This document shows positions 25,544 to 35,296 of a stretch of 43,938 nt of DNA, one piece after another. The notes under the pieces were generated by a model. That model saw only the letters and a list, made by a program, of their open reading frames with translations, was not told the DNA's origin and searched no databases. The stretch is from Trichomonas tenax. Its lineage: Eukaryota > Parabasalia > Trichomonadida > Trichomonadidae. The position numbers and the translations under genes are program-made. The stretch covers positions 1 to 43,938 of the forward strand of contig JALKBU010000382.1 of assembly GCA_023091735.1 (NCBI GenBank), read 5' to 3'. Within the stretch, counting starts at the first letter, position 1. Each line of letters begins with the position of its first letter.

Positions 25544-27199
25544 TTATGATACAATTAATCTCTTAGGTGGCTGATCCAATTCGACAGTAAGAGCGGATGA
25601 AAGGTAGTCATATCTTCTCGAATTGACAAGAATTTCCTTTGCACTAAGGAGTAACTCGTTTGAAGGATCAAGAACCTTCAAAATTGATCCTGAGGCAGCG
25701 AGTTCCTTGAGAAGTGGCAATGAAAGGACCTCTGCGAAGAAGGAGTCCATGGAATTAATGCTATCCATTATCGCCCTTGTTGATGTGACAACACTTGCGA
25801 AGTAGCGCTTAATATCATCACGAAGGTGAATATCATTTCTTCCATTCATTGCGAAGTTGCCTTCAAGCTCTGGATGTGCTGCATGAAGCATAAGTTTGAT
25901 TCTGATAATGCTGCCAAGTTGGTTGATAGCAATCAAGCATGAGTGGAATGTATCACCGAATTTGTTTGATGAGTAGAATTTTAAGATTTCATCTGTTTTA
26001 ACAGTTAATGGAACGAAGGCACCGAGATTTGATTGGTTCTGTAATAGCATCAAAATCAAGTATAAAACTTTAGCTGCTATTCTTGGATCTTCGTTCCAGT
26101 TTCTGCTCGAAACTAAATAATTTGTTATTTGTTTCATAGAATATGGATCCTTCATTGATGATATGATAAGGCGGCGAACATGCTTCGTTTTCGGTGGCTT
26201 ATCGCTCAAAAATGTTGCTTTGATAATTGTTTTTTCGAAACCTGATGAAATAACTGATCTGTATGTTTCCTTAATGAATCCTAGGAAAGAATTTTCAATG
26301 GATGGCTCTAATTGCTTCTGATTCTTTTGTGGAATAGCAACATAATCAATATTTCCTCTTGCTTTCAAAACTGTGTTTGCGAGTTGTATAGCTGATGGGC
26401 GCTTTGAGGCATCTGTTTGGCAGCAACTTTGAATAATCTGTTGGCAAATTTGAGAACATCCGTTTGGAATTGTGATTCTTCCTTGTAAAATAGCGAGTGT
26501 ATCATCAGGCTTGAACATTTCTGTGCGAGTGATGAGTTTGTAAAGTGTGCAGCCCAAAGCCCAAACATCTGCTGGTGTTGAAATTGGAATTTGTCTGTAG
26601 AGGTCAACCATTTCGGGAGCACGATAGCTTTGTGTTGTGTTGTTGTCTATTTCGTCTTTGATTCGATTTATTTCAGACGGATCGTTTGTGACTAAAATAT
26701 TTGTCGTAGCAGAGCCAAAATCGCATAATTTTGGTACACCGGTAGCAGAAATCAAAATGTTTTCTGGTTTCAAATCGCGGTGAAGAATTGGAGGATTCCT
26801 GGAATGGAGAAAACCAACTGCATCGCAAATTGCATGGAAAAAGATTAAAACCTCCTGCTCTGATAGCATTCCTTCCTGCATCATGCCTATGCATGTGCTT
26901 GGTGCATATTCAAACAGGAATTTTATGGACATATTTGCTTCATCAATATCAACTGCATATAATTTAACGATGTGAGGATGCTGAGGGAGCGACTGAAGAA
27001 ATATGGCTTCCTTTTTGAATTGATTAAACTTACCAATCTCGATACATTTCACGTATTTAAGGGCATATGTCGTTTTCGTTTGGTCTTCGGCAAGGAAAAC
27101 CCATGCATAACCACCCTCACCGATCTTCTCTTTGAGTGTGACGCTGTACATTCCGATTTTGACGGTTGTACCAAGCAACGCTTTCATTCCTTTGTTCAT
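25544..27199 (-). CDS. Protein kinase, NAK (AAK1/GAK/Ark1) type, with C-terminal helical domain
   Basis: 551 residues, ATG 27199-27197. Active kinase signature: glycine loop GEGGYAWVF (27-35), VAIK-equivalent Lys48, HRDLKPEN (140-147), DFG (160-162), APE (194-196). A long loop after DFG (ILVTNDPSEINRIKDEIDNN) and TTQSYRAPEM fit the Numb-associated kinase family, which phosphorylates clathrin-adaptor subunits and regulates endocytosis and cortical actin. Residues 300-551 are mostly helical (DPRIAAKVLYLILMLLQNQ) and resemble an ANTH/VHS-like solenoid, which would place the kinase on membranes; this second domain is my inference. Upstream it has ATCAAAAGTG and, further out, GTACATGTCAG (27245-27255). 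Confidence 0.85.
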   Translation of the reverse strand: MNKGMKALLGTTVKIGMYSVTLKEKIGEGGYAWVFLAEDQTKTTYALKYVKCIEIGKFNQFKKEAIFLQSLPQHPHIVKLYAVDIDEANMSIKFLFEYAPSTCIGMMQEGMLSEQEVLIFFHAICDAVGFLHSRNPPILHRDLKPENILISATGVPKLCDFGSATTNILVTNDPSEINRIKDEIDNNTTQSYRAPEMVDLYRQIPISTPADVWALGCTLYKLITRTEMFKPDDTLAILQGRITIPNGCSQICQQIIQSCCQTDASKRPSAIQLANTVLKARGNIDYVAIPQKNQKQLEPSIENSFLGFIKETYRSVISSGFEKTIIKATFLSDKPPKTKHVRRLIISSMKDPYSMKQITNYLVSSRNWNEDPRIAAKVLYLILMLLQNQSNLGAFVPLTVKTDEILKFYSSNKFGDTFHSCLIAINQLGSIIRIKLMLHAAHPELEGNFAMNGRNDIHLRDDIKRYFASVVTSTRAIMDSINSMDSFFAEVLSLPLLKELAASGSILKVLDPSNELLLSAKEILVNSRRYDYLSSALTVELDQPPKRLIVS

Positions 27200-29003
27200 T
27201 TTTCACTTTTGATAATTTTTTATTTGACATCAAAATCTGACAATGTACATGTCAGAAATCATCTGAAGAATCATTCTTAAGATTTTTAGAGCTCTTAAAA
27301 CACTATAAACTTGCTTCTAATGAAGGAGATACCTCCTATTAATGTTTCCCAAAAGAGCCAAAATGCGAATTTTTTCCCAAGACAAAATAAATCTCTTGGA
27401 AGTGTTGGAGGTAAGGTATTTGAGGGGGAGAACTTTTTTTGTTGTAAATTTTGATTGTTTCATGATTGAACTTTTTTCAATGGAAAAATAGCATTAAAAT
27501 TAATGCATTATAATATAAAATGAATTGTTTATAAATATTCATCTTTGTTTTTTCATTATTCTCTAACTCAACATGATAATTTGAAATTCTGCCTCGTATT
27601 TCTAACTATTCTTTTAATTTCTAGGAAATCAGGGTTAGCTGTCCTAGCGTATTGCGTTTATCTTAAAAATAGTCGAATCTATACCTCCAAAATAACCCCC
27701 AAACTGAATTGGAACTTCTTGCATGCTCTCAATTAATCTCAATTTTAGTGCCACTGACATTGGAAGTCATTTTGGAGTTAGTTTTGGAGCTTCATGATTA
27801 CATCGCCATAAAGCAGACGCACACATACACAGCTGAAATAGAGCAGAAACTTTGATATTTACATCAATTTTTTTATTGTGAATAAACTTCCAAACAGTAT
27901 TTTCTTTCGAAAGACACACAATCGACTAAAGAGCGAAAGGGTATTTCATATATGAAAGAAAATTTGTTATAAATAACATATTTAATTTTTTATTGATTAA
28001 AGGAACAAAATCAGGAAGTAATATAGGAGCTGTTGTTATAAATAACATTGATTATAATATGGCAATGATTGAAGCGAGGCCTGCGAAATGATGGGAATGT
28101 TAAAAACTCTTTCAAATCATAATCAAATTCGAGTTTTTTTCAAAACTTTTTATTTTAGCCTTCTTCTCCATACAAATGTCACCGCTGACATGATTTAGTG
28201 ACATGTGCACCAAGAAGATGATAAAAACAACAAGTTTTGTTGGTGATTCATGTTTCTCCAACAACTGTGTGCCAATAACACATTAATGCTTGAGAAATCT
28301 AATAAAAAGACCACATATACCATTGGCACACAGTGATGGATGAATTTTTATCAGATAATTTACATTGATTTATATAATATTGTGTTTGAGTCCTTCTTCT
28401 CGTTACTGAAGCCACTGCATACATGTGCAATGACTGAAGAACCGATAAGGAGGACCAAAACACAACAATTGGACGAGTTTTGATTTTTCATCCCACCAGA
28501 TGTCGGTTGCACAAATCTTGAGGGGGACCCCTTTAAAAAATTGAGAGAAGCATCTAGATTAAAAAAAGTAGTTTACTCCAAAATTTGCGGGAGAATTCTT
28601 CTATATGACATGTAAAGTTGATTATTTACCGATCATTTTCCGATATAAATATAATTGCATGCTCTAAGCAATCCCAATATTTCAAAAATCGGAAAAATAT
28701 CAAAACTCAATACAAAAGTTGGGGCTGACAATTTGTCCTGACATGTAAGCTTTAAATTTACAAATTGAATGTTGTCAAGCTAAGTGCCGTAAAATTCGTA
28801 CACTCCTCCAAAAGAAGAGTAACAATTGTTATAACGATTTTTCGAACGATAATGTTTTCTCAAGATTATTAAAAAAATATTTTTTACGTTTTGATATTCA
28901 GTGCTTGTGTCGTCCATAATATCGATTTATCAAAGCGTGGACAGTCAACAATTTTTTACATTTTCCTTCAAAATCGAGAATTTGTAAACTTTTCAATTTT
29001 TCA
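27200..29003. other. Divergent intergenic spacer with hairpin cluster
   Basis: 1.8 kb between the kinase and the SAPS-like gene. It carries GTACATGTCAG 27245-27255, TGACATGTAAA 28606-28616 and TGACATGTAAG 28739-28749, candidate promoter words for the flanking genes, and three hairpins at 28237-28466. A 28-codon frame ending at about 28089 (GSNIGAVVINNIDYNMAMIE) looks protein-like but lacks a start. No RNA gene is recognised. Confidence 0.5.
28237..28466. repeat. Cluster of three hairpins
   Basis: (a) TTGTTGG 28237-28243 with CCAACAA 28258-28264; (b) ACTGTGTGCCAAT 28264-28276 with ATTGGCACACAGT 28322-28334, perfect, 45-nt loop; (c) an imperfect 33-bp arm pair, 28379-28411 with about 28434-28466, closing with ATTGTGTTT and AAACACAAT. 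They follow one another with little spacing, in an otherwise palindrome-poor spacer. Confidence 0.7.
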
Positions 29004-30368
29004 ATGTCAACAAACGAACCTGAATCGCTCGACGAAATTCTTCAGGCAGAGAATCCAGACCTGCAGTCTGTGCTTGGAGCGTCTGCGTTCGTGCAGGCTG
29101 TCAAGACTGGGCATCAGAAACTGAATGATTTTTTATTATCTGAAGATGTTTTCCCTAAAATATTGGATATTGCGCTCACTGATAAAGCACATGAGATGGG
29201 ATACTCGTCCAGGGCTATTTCAAACACAATGCTGTTTTTGACAACAAATACGAAAGAAACGCAACAAAAATTGAGTGAAAATACCTTGTTTTTAAATGTT
29301 ATACAGAATTTTCCAAACACTGAATATGCAAAAATTAATAAGATCGCGGGAAATTTCCAGAGGATATTAGATTCGATAGTTCATAGAACGAACGGTCTAT
29401 ACCTTTCGAACTTACCAGACCTCGCTTCTTTTTTGATCGACAATATAAACATCTATGCCTACTCTGAACTGTGGGTAACTCTAACTACAGAATTTATGAA
29501 TCAGTTTGGAGTTGATTTAAACTTAATAATACGATTCGCAGAAACCGTGAGAGGCTCCAATGCACTCAATGTAGCCGCTGCAATGAAACAAATGTTGAAA
29601 CTCAAAAAAGATTTATTTCTATTATTCGAGACGGAGGAGGTTATAAAAATTATCCTCGATGAAGCAATAAAACCAGGGAATCCAATGCTGTCTTTCAAGT
29701 TATTCCAGGTACTCGAGAAAATTAATTCGATTGGAAAAGATGAGAACACGAAAGCAATAATTCAAACATACGCCGAAAAATTCGATTTTAATGGTCACGC
29801 AACAGATTACATCAAAGCTTGCGCTATATCTCTCTTTAAGACTTTTCCTGATGAATATATTAACCTCCTTTTTGAACATAATTCACTTTCGCAACTATCT
29901 ACGGCTATATCAAAAGCATTACCGTTTTTAACAATCAAAAAGTTGATTGAACTTAATACACAATTCAATTTAATCGATAGAATAATGAAAACAGATATTA
30001 GTAAGACGAACCCTTATATATGGACACTCGCTGAGGCTCTTTACCAGATTCCTTCACTTGTCACACCAGAATGGAAGCAGTTCCATAATGATATTGTAGA
30101 TCCTCATGTTAGAATAAGGAATGGAGCATACGGTGGTGAGAGACCACGTGAAGAGTCCTCGGATTATCAAGATTCAATAGAAAGCTCGACTCCATTTGTT
30201 TCTCTTGATATGGAAGAGCTCTCTGACTCAAGTAGCTCTGATACTAGCAGTGATGAAGAGAATGATAAAGGCGGTTTTGAAAACGCTAGATTCTTTGCAA
30301 AACTTGCTGGAATGGATGATCTTGTCGACTTACTTAACGATCAACAAAAATCATCCCAAAATGTATGA
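29004..30368 (+). CDS. SAPS-like protein (SIT4/PP6 phosphatase-associated family)
   Basis: 454 residues, preceded by TTTTCAATTTTTCAATG with a TCA box 12 nt from the ATG. The N-terminus ESLDEILQAENPDLQSVLGA matches the SAPS pattern of a short acidic LDEIL segment followed by helices that bind the phosphatase; helical-repeat character continues to about 370 (LNDFLLSEDVFPKILDIALT, then HRTNGLYLSNLPDLASFLI). A Ser/Asp-rich acidic stretch (DSSSSDTSSDEEN, about 405-420) precedes a conserved-looking end (ARFFAKLAGMDDLVDLLND). SAPS proteins guide PP6/Sit4-type phosphatases in cell-cycle and stress control. The protein is shorter than animal and yeast members. Assignment rests on pattern only. The stop is TGA. 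Confidence 0.55.
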   Translation: MSTNEPESLDEILQAENPDLQSVLGASAFVQAVKTGHQKLNDFLLSEDVFPKILDIALTDKAHEMGYSSRAISNTMLFLTTNTKETQQKLSENTLFLNVIQNFPNTEYAKINKIAGNFQRILDSIVHRTNGLYLSNLPDLASFLIDNINIYAYSELWVTLTTEFMNQFGVDLNLIIRFAETVRGSNALNVAAAMKQMLKLKKDLFLLFETEEVIKIILDEAIKPGNPMLSFKLFQVLEKINSIGKDENTKAIIQTYAEKFDFNGHATDYIKACAISLFKTFPDEYINLLFEHNSLSQLSTAISKALPFLTIKKLIELNTQFNLIDRIMKTDISKTNPYIWTLAEALYQIPSLVTPEWKQFHNDIVDPHVRIRNGAYGGERPREESSDYQDSIESSTPFVSLDMEELSDSSSSDTSSDEENDKGGFENARFFAKLAGMDDLVDLLNDQQKSSQNV

Positions 30369-30654
30369 TGTTGTTTCGTAGCCTTATAATTATTTCACTT
30401 TTAGACCTGTATTAAATAAATCAATGTTTGTATTTCTCAATTATAACCGATTTTTAGCCATTATTCCTTTGATGCCATAGAGACTTCATCCATGTGATTC
30501 CGTATTTTCGTATATTTGAATCGGAATTCTTTAATATGAAAGTTGAAATTATCTAAAAACTCAAGAATAATATAAAAGCAAATCTTTGTGAGTCAAAAAT
30601 TATAATTCATTAAACAATACATTTATAAAACAGAATCAAAACAAAATAAATATA

Positions 30655-31512
30655 TTATTGCTGATGACGCTTACCAGCAACTCTGCAGGATATCAAAAGT
30701 ACAAATATGATGGCAAAGAAAACGCAGCAAGCAATAAGCATGATAATTAACTCTTCACTATACCATGTTGGAACGTGTTCACAGTCTATTGTTCTTCCTC
30801 GCGGGGTATACTGTGCTGAAGTCTCTAGTGTTGATTTCTGGCCAGCTTGATACGATATTTTCAACCTGCTCGGTGGCTGACCACGATTTGTCAATAAACG
30901 AATGAATGGACGTGTGTTAACTGGCTCAACGTCCCATGTTTCTGAGATATTTCCGGCATAAACTGTGTAATCGCGATAGCTACGATGGAAGAAAATTCTA
31001 TCAAGTTTATCCGCTGAAATTTGGTGAACTTTAAATGATTGTGTGGATTCTGTTCCAAAAACAAAACATTTATCGTCGTAGTTTCCGAGATTGTAGAATT
31101 TATGACCTGATGGCGTTAAAAGGACTTCATCATCTGTAAATGTGCTCAAATAAATGCCTGTTTGGCAATATCCAGGTAAAGAGATGTATGTAAATGAGAA
31201 TTGACCGGCCTTTGTGGTAGTAAGCGATATAGATCCATATGGAAGATCAAAAACACGAAAAGAAGTCATATTTGAAGAAGTAAACACTTGGTCTCTGTTG
31301 GTTTCGCGATTTGGAGATCTCGAGTAATACTCGTGTAAAACTAATCCTTCAGGAAACTCGTCAAACATAATATAAAAAGGATAATACGAAACATTGATGC
31401 AAAATGTCTGTGTCTTTTCAATCTGTGCCGTTGTGTGGTAAACTCCCATTCCGTGGACAAATGTTTTGTCACATGTTGCCGCTTTTATTCGTGAAAGAAA
31501 AAGCTCAAGCAT
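30655..31512 (-). CDS. Type I membrane protein, glycosylated ectodomain, function unknown
   Basis: 285 residues, ATG 31512-31510. A single transmembrane segment (254-276, ELIIMLIACCVFFAIIF) precedes a short basic tail (RVAGKRHQQ). The long ectodomain has N-glycosylation sequons at Asn40, Asn81 and Asn188 and several Cys (14, 38, 116, 149, 244). The N-terminus MLELFLSRIKAATC is only a weak signal peptide. The protein is rich in beta-type residues. No family recognised; it could be a parabasalid-specific surface or endomembrane protein. The start is supported by an initiator box, TCACTTTTT, about 14 nt upstream. The stop is TAATA. Confidence 0.7.
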   Translation of the reverse strand: MLELFLSRIKAATCDKTFVHGMGVYHTTAQIEKTQTFCINVSYYPFYIMFDEFPEGLVLHEYYSRSPNRETNRDQVFTSSNMTSFRVFDLPYGSISLTTTKAGQFSFTYISLPGYCQTGIYLSTFTDDEVLLTPSGHKFYNLGNYDDKCFVFGTESTQSFKVHQISADKLDRIFFHRSYRDYTVYAGNISETWDVEPVNTRPFIRLLTNRGQPPSRLKISYQAGQKSTLETSAQYTPRGRTIDCEHVPTWYSEELIIMLIACCVFFAIIFVLLISCRVAGKRHQQ

Positions 31513-31517
31513 GATAT

Positions 31518-31526
31518 AAAAAGTGA
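31518..31526 (-). promoter_or_regulatory. Inr-like TCACTTTTT box of the membrane-protein gene
   Basis: The minus strand reads TGTCACTTTTTATATC just before the ATG. This matches the TCA(+1)Y-type initiator and is also the word at the termini of the inverted-repeat elements. Confidence 0.55.
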
Positions 31527-31885
31527 CATATATTCATCTTTCATCAATAACTCAACATCCACTAAAATTTAACTCATATATCTATTTGATAAATGATCAC
31601 CCACCCTAATGCCTATCTATTAGTATTATTTCCTTCCATTTTCTAATATATCCTTTTAAATCTGTTAATATTTGATGCTAACATATCGATTTTTTTAATA
31701 TGTGTTCTACTGCTTCATTGCCTGTTGATTTTTATAGTGTTTATCGAAAGATAGCAATGAAACTCGAGCAAAAATCTTGATAAAAACATTATATGTCATT
31801 TATTTACATTACTTTTCAGTTCCACAGATATTGCATCTGAGTATATAGTAATTTGGCCTTGGTATATAGTATAACAAACATTTTA
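31527..31885. other. AT-rich spacer
   Basis: About 360 nt between two minus-strand genes. It holds the 3' end of the next gene; no other feature recognised. Confidence 0.6.
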
Positions 31886-32437
31886 TTAATCTGACTCATC
31901 GCTACTTGATGAAAGTAAGTCAGCGAAGAAATTCTGTGACTGCTCGATAAGCATGTCGAGGTTTCTTGTAAGAATAATCTGTGGAACGTCATCAGATTCG
32001 GAGTCTGATATATTATCATCGAATTGACTAATTTGCGATAATGACTGATCAACTTCATCATCATTAATCTCAGTCAATGGATCTCTGTCGAATATTGTAA
32101 TAGTTTTTCCAACTGAACATTTCAAATATTGCTTAGAAAAAGCAGAAACTTTCGGTTGAGTATTTCTGTACTCTTCTGGATCGATTGATATTATATCGAA
32201 GTATTCAAATGATAGATTAACTTTTGATGGCGGACGCCAACCTTTTTTTAAGGCAACTGATTGCCATATCTTCTTTATCTCCACCGATGTGAATATCTTT
32301 GATCCTGTTTGAAACCCACTTACTGGTTTCTTTGTAATCAGCCGCGGAGAACTACGAATCAACTTGACAAAAATGAAGTCAAATGTCATTACTTTGAACT
32401 CAAAACAGACGAATAACCCACTGCCAGCGATATCCAT
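31886..32437 (-). CDS. Unknown protein with acidic Ser/Asp-rich C-terminus
   Basis: 183 residues from the ATG at 32437-32435; the frame runs further upstream but only to a TTG. The N-terminal half (GSGLFVCFEFKVMTFDFIFV, then GWRPPSKVNLSFEYFDII) looks like a small beta-rich domain. The C-terminal part is acidic with patches DNISDSESDD and a final SSSSDESD, suited to CK2-type phosphorylation. No family recognised. TAATAAA follows the last codon. Could be a partner of the coiled-coil gene that starts divergently 233 bp away; that is only position. Confidence 0.5.
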   Translation of the reverse strand: MDIAGSGLFVCFEFKVMTFDFIFVKLIRSSPRLITKKPVSGFQTGSKIFTSVEIKKIWQSVALKKGWRPPSKVNLSFEYFDIISIDPEEYRNTQPKVSAFSKQYLKCSVGKTITIFDRDPLTEINDDEVDQSLSQISQFDDNISDSESDDVPQIILTRNLDMLIEQSQNFFADLLSSSSDESD

Positions 32438-32670
32438 AATTTTTATAATCCAAAAAAGTTTACCAAAATAAATATTCAAGAAATTTCAACGTTTCTCTGA
32501 TTCTTCCTCAAAAAAATAGTTTTTTTAAAAATCTATATCGGGCAATATATTTTATAATAAACCTGCAGCTCTAACAACTATTTAACGTTAATTTTAATGT
32601 GTGTTTTTTAATTTTTAACATTTTGCTCAGTAAATACTTGTGACATTATATAACTTTGCTTTGAGAGTTC

Positions 32671-33438
32671 ATGGCTCAAAGGATTTTGTCATTAAATAAT
32701 AACGAACAATATTTTTCGTGTTTTATAGGGATGGAAGAAACGCGGCAAAACTTAATAGTAATGAATGCACTCATGGATGGCATCATTCAAGATGCTAACA
32801 TTCCAAGTTCAGATATTCCTAACGTTGATATTTTGCAATCTAATGATTTCGAAGCGATATCAACAATGTTATTATCGAAATTGGCTTTAATAGAGAGCAG
32901 TTGTAGTGCTAAAGCCATTGAAAACCAGAAAAAATACGATGCAAGGAAACTTCATGATAAAATCGCCATAAAAAAGAAGCAAATCACAGAATTGGAAATA
33001 GAGAACACGAAATTATCAGATGAGCTTAAGAAAAATGATAAAATTATACATCAACCTGATGTAAAATCATCAGATTTCATGGAAGATCAACAAACTTTAT
33101 TGAAACTACGCATTGATTTACAAGCAGCAAAGAACGAAATCAAAGTTCTTGAAGATAAACGCAAAGGTTTGTTGAGAGATTCAAAGATTCAGCCTACAGT
33201 CGATTTAATTGATGACATGCTTTCTCAGGAAGAAACACTGTCGCCAGAGAAAGAGCAAGAGATAGAGAATCAAAGGGAGCATGAGAAAAAGATTTATCTC
33301 AAAAAGATGGCTGCATTCAACTCTCAAGAAAAGGAATTAAACAGAATCAAGCAGAATCTCGAAAAGGAAATTGCTGAAAAGAATGATCAGCTCACAGCTA
33401 TCCATAATTCAAAGCAAAAACGATCTCATAGAAAATAA
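32671..33438 (+). CDS. Coiled-coil protein, function unknown
   Basis: 255 residues from the first ATG, or 235 from a second ATG at 32731 (MEETRQNL). An Inr-like TCATTAAA at about 32688 would place the mRNA start after the first ATG and favour the second, so the true N-terminus is uncertain. From about residue 95 on it is highly charged and helical with heptads: KKKQITELEIENTKLSDELK, then IDLQAAKNEIKVLEDKRKGL, and a final Lys/Glu segment ending QKRSHRK. A basic tail may bind microtubules or nucleic acid. No family recognised. It converges on the uridine-kinase gene. Confidence 0.65.
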   Translation: MAQRILSLNNNEQYFSCFIGMEETRQNLIVMNALMDGIIQDANIPSSDIPNVDILQSNDFEAISTMLLSKLALIESSCSAKAIENQKKYDARKLHDKIAIKKKQITELEIENTKLSDELKKNDKIIHQPDVKSSDFMEDQQTLLKLRIDLQAAKNEIKVLEDKRKGLLRDSKIQPTVDLIDDMLSQEETLSPEKEQEIENQREHEKKIYLKKMAAFNSQEKELNRIKQNLEKEIAEKNDQLTAIHNSKQKRSHRK

Positions 33439-33733
33439 TTTTTGCATCTTAGCCAAATTCTTATAACATACATGTGTCCACACACAAATGCTGAATTTAA
33501 TTCATCACACACTGAGCATATAGCAATATCACGAATAATTATATTTTTCAATTTTTATTGTGTTAGCAAACAGTCGATATTTCGTTAGAGTATTCATACA
33601 CATAAAGAATTTAAGAGATTCTTTAAGATAAAGAATGAATCAAACAAAATTGAAAATATAAAATAAATTAATTTAGAAAATACCGACATATAATAAACAT
33701 TTATTATTAATTTGTTCAAAAAATAGATATTTT

Positions 33734-35296
33734 TTAAGCCTTTTCGTCCTCGACGAATTTCTCGCCGACGAATTCAGACATACCAGAGCCTCTCCTGATT
33801 GCCTTCATGTACATGTGGCCGGACATTGTGAGAAGCCTGTGGATTCTGCGGACCTCGCAGTTGATGTACTGTGTGCGTGGAGAATTGACGTCTTCTTCTT
33901 TTTCTGGTTCCAAAGCCTTCTCGAAGATATCCTTACCGGCCTCGGCAATGATAGGAAGCTCGTAGACGAATGATGAGTTGAAGAAGTACTCGACGTTGCC
34001 GACGTATGGACTGATGTTTCTCTCTTCGCCATCGCAAACATCGGCCCAGACACCGATTGTTGTTCTTGGGGAGTAGCCGCGATCTCTGTTGTCTCTGATG
34101 ACACGCCTCATGAGGCAGATATCACGTCCAGAGACAGGGTGCTCATCATCGTAGCAGATTGGGGTCATTGGAGAAACGTAGACTCTGATTGGCTGGAGTG
34201 GCTGAATGAGGTCTAAGAGTTCTGGGTTGATGCCGTGGATACCTTCGATGACGATGATGCCCTTTGGATCTAAGTGCAATTTGTCTGCCTCACTGTCAGA
34301 TCCGAAGCCTGTGATGAAGTCAAAGTGACGAACAGGGATATCCTCGCCATTGATGAGCTTCTTGATTCTCTCTGCAAGAAGAGGAGCTTGAATTGACTTG
34401 ATGTGCTCGAAATCGTAGTTACCATCCTCCTTCTTGACCATGTTTGGACGGTGCTGGTAGTAGTCATCGATAGCAATGATAACGCACTGGTATCCCTTCT
34501 TTGCAAGACGCTCTTTGATTGGAATTGAAAGTGTTGTCTTACCTGATGAAGATGGACCAGCAATGCCAATGACACGCTTGTTAGGGAACTGTGATAAGAT
34601 GTAATCTTCGATTGCATCAAGCTGTTCCGCAGCAAGTTTGTCTGTCACATTTTGAATCGCCTCGAATGGTGTTGTTCTGCAGTACTGAGAGATCTGAGCG
34701 ATGCTCTCGACGTTAAAGTTCTTCCACTGCTTGGCGGAGTGGACCAACAACTGTTGCTGGAGCTCAGCGAGGCGATTCTTGGCAAACTTTGTTGGCTCGC
34801 GTGCTGTCGGCAACTGAAGGAGCAAACCCTTGTCGAAAACGTGAATCTTGTAGAGACCGAGCTCCTTGAAGTTGAGCACCATTGGTTCGTAGACGATATC
34901 CAACATATCACCGAACTTAGCGCAAAGAATCTTTTCTTCTTCGATCTTTGATGTGTAGTAGGCCTTCTCATCTCTTCCCTGCTCATCGAAGATGTTGCAC
35001 AAATCAACGGCATCCATCTCAACTAACTCAATCTTGTTGTCTGATGCAATTAATTCGTCGAGCTTCTCCTTGATCTGGTTAGCGATCTCCTGTGAGAGCA
35101 CCTCACCATCCTTTGCAATGAAGTATGACGAGTCGGCAATGAAGTGCAATATTTTCGCGTACTTTCCGGTGATCTGATGATACAAACCACAGAACAAGAA
35201 GTTGAACGTCGCTCTCTTCGCGTTGAACGTTGGAACGGCACTCTGGAGGTACAGTTTCTCTGTGCAGCAGCGGCTGTAGGCTTCGAGGAGGCTCAT
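33734..35296 (-). CDS. Uridine-kinase-like protein with threonyl-tRNA-synthetase-like N-terminal domain
   Basis: 520 residues, ATG 35296-35294. The C-terminal half is the phosphoribulokinase/uridine kinase fold: P-loop GPSSSGKT (247-254), DDYYQHRP (277-284), PVRHFDF and IVIEGIHGINPELL. The kinase phosphorylates uridine or cytidine in pyrimidine salvage. The N-terminal half (about 1-230) matches the region preceding the kinase in ThrRS/uridine-kinase fusion proteins of Thermotoga and other anaerobes and protists, including HFIADSSYFIAKDG and IHVFDKGLLLQLPTAREPTK; it lacks the aminoacylation core. Trichomonads depend on nucleoside salvage, so the role fits. A bacterial source by transfer is possible. 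The stop is TTAAAAA-type TAAA. Confidence 0.85.
   Translation of the reverse strand: MSLLEAYSRCCTEKLYLQSAVPTFNAKRATFNFLFCGLYHQITGKYAKILHFIADSSYFIAKDGEVLSQEIANQIKEKLDELIASDNKIELVEMDAVDLCNIFDEQGRDEKAYYTSKIEEEKILCAKFGDMLDIVYEPMVLNFKELGLYKIHVFDKGLLLQLPTAREPTKFAKNRLAELQQQLLVHSAKQWKNFNVESIAQISQYCRTTPFEAIQNVTDKLAAEQLDAIEDYILSQFPNKRVIGIAGPSSSGKTTLSIPIKERLAKKGYQCVIIAIDDYYQHRPNMVKKEDGNYDFEHIKSIQAPLLAERIKKLINGEDIPVRHFDFITGFGSDSEADKLHLDPKGIIVIEGIHGINPELLDLIQPLQPIRVYVSPMTPICYDDEHPVSGRDICLMRRVIRDNRDRGYSPRTTIGVWADVCDGEERNISPYVGNVEYFFNSSFVYELPIIAEAGKDIFEKALEPEKEEDVNSPRTQYINCEVRRIHRLLTMSGHMYMKAIRRGSGMSEFVGEKFVEDEKA

Noticed and set aside
27998..28090. Protein-like stretch GSNIGAVVINNIDYNMAMIE before TGA
   Set aside because: Only about 28 codons, no start codon and no splice signal; too little to call a gene.
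32671..32730. First ATG of the coiled-coil gene as certain start
   Set aside because: An initiator-like TCATTAAA lies after it, so the second ATG at 32731 may be the true start; kept open in the feature.
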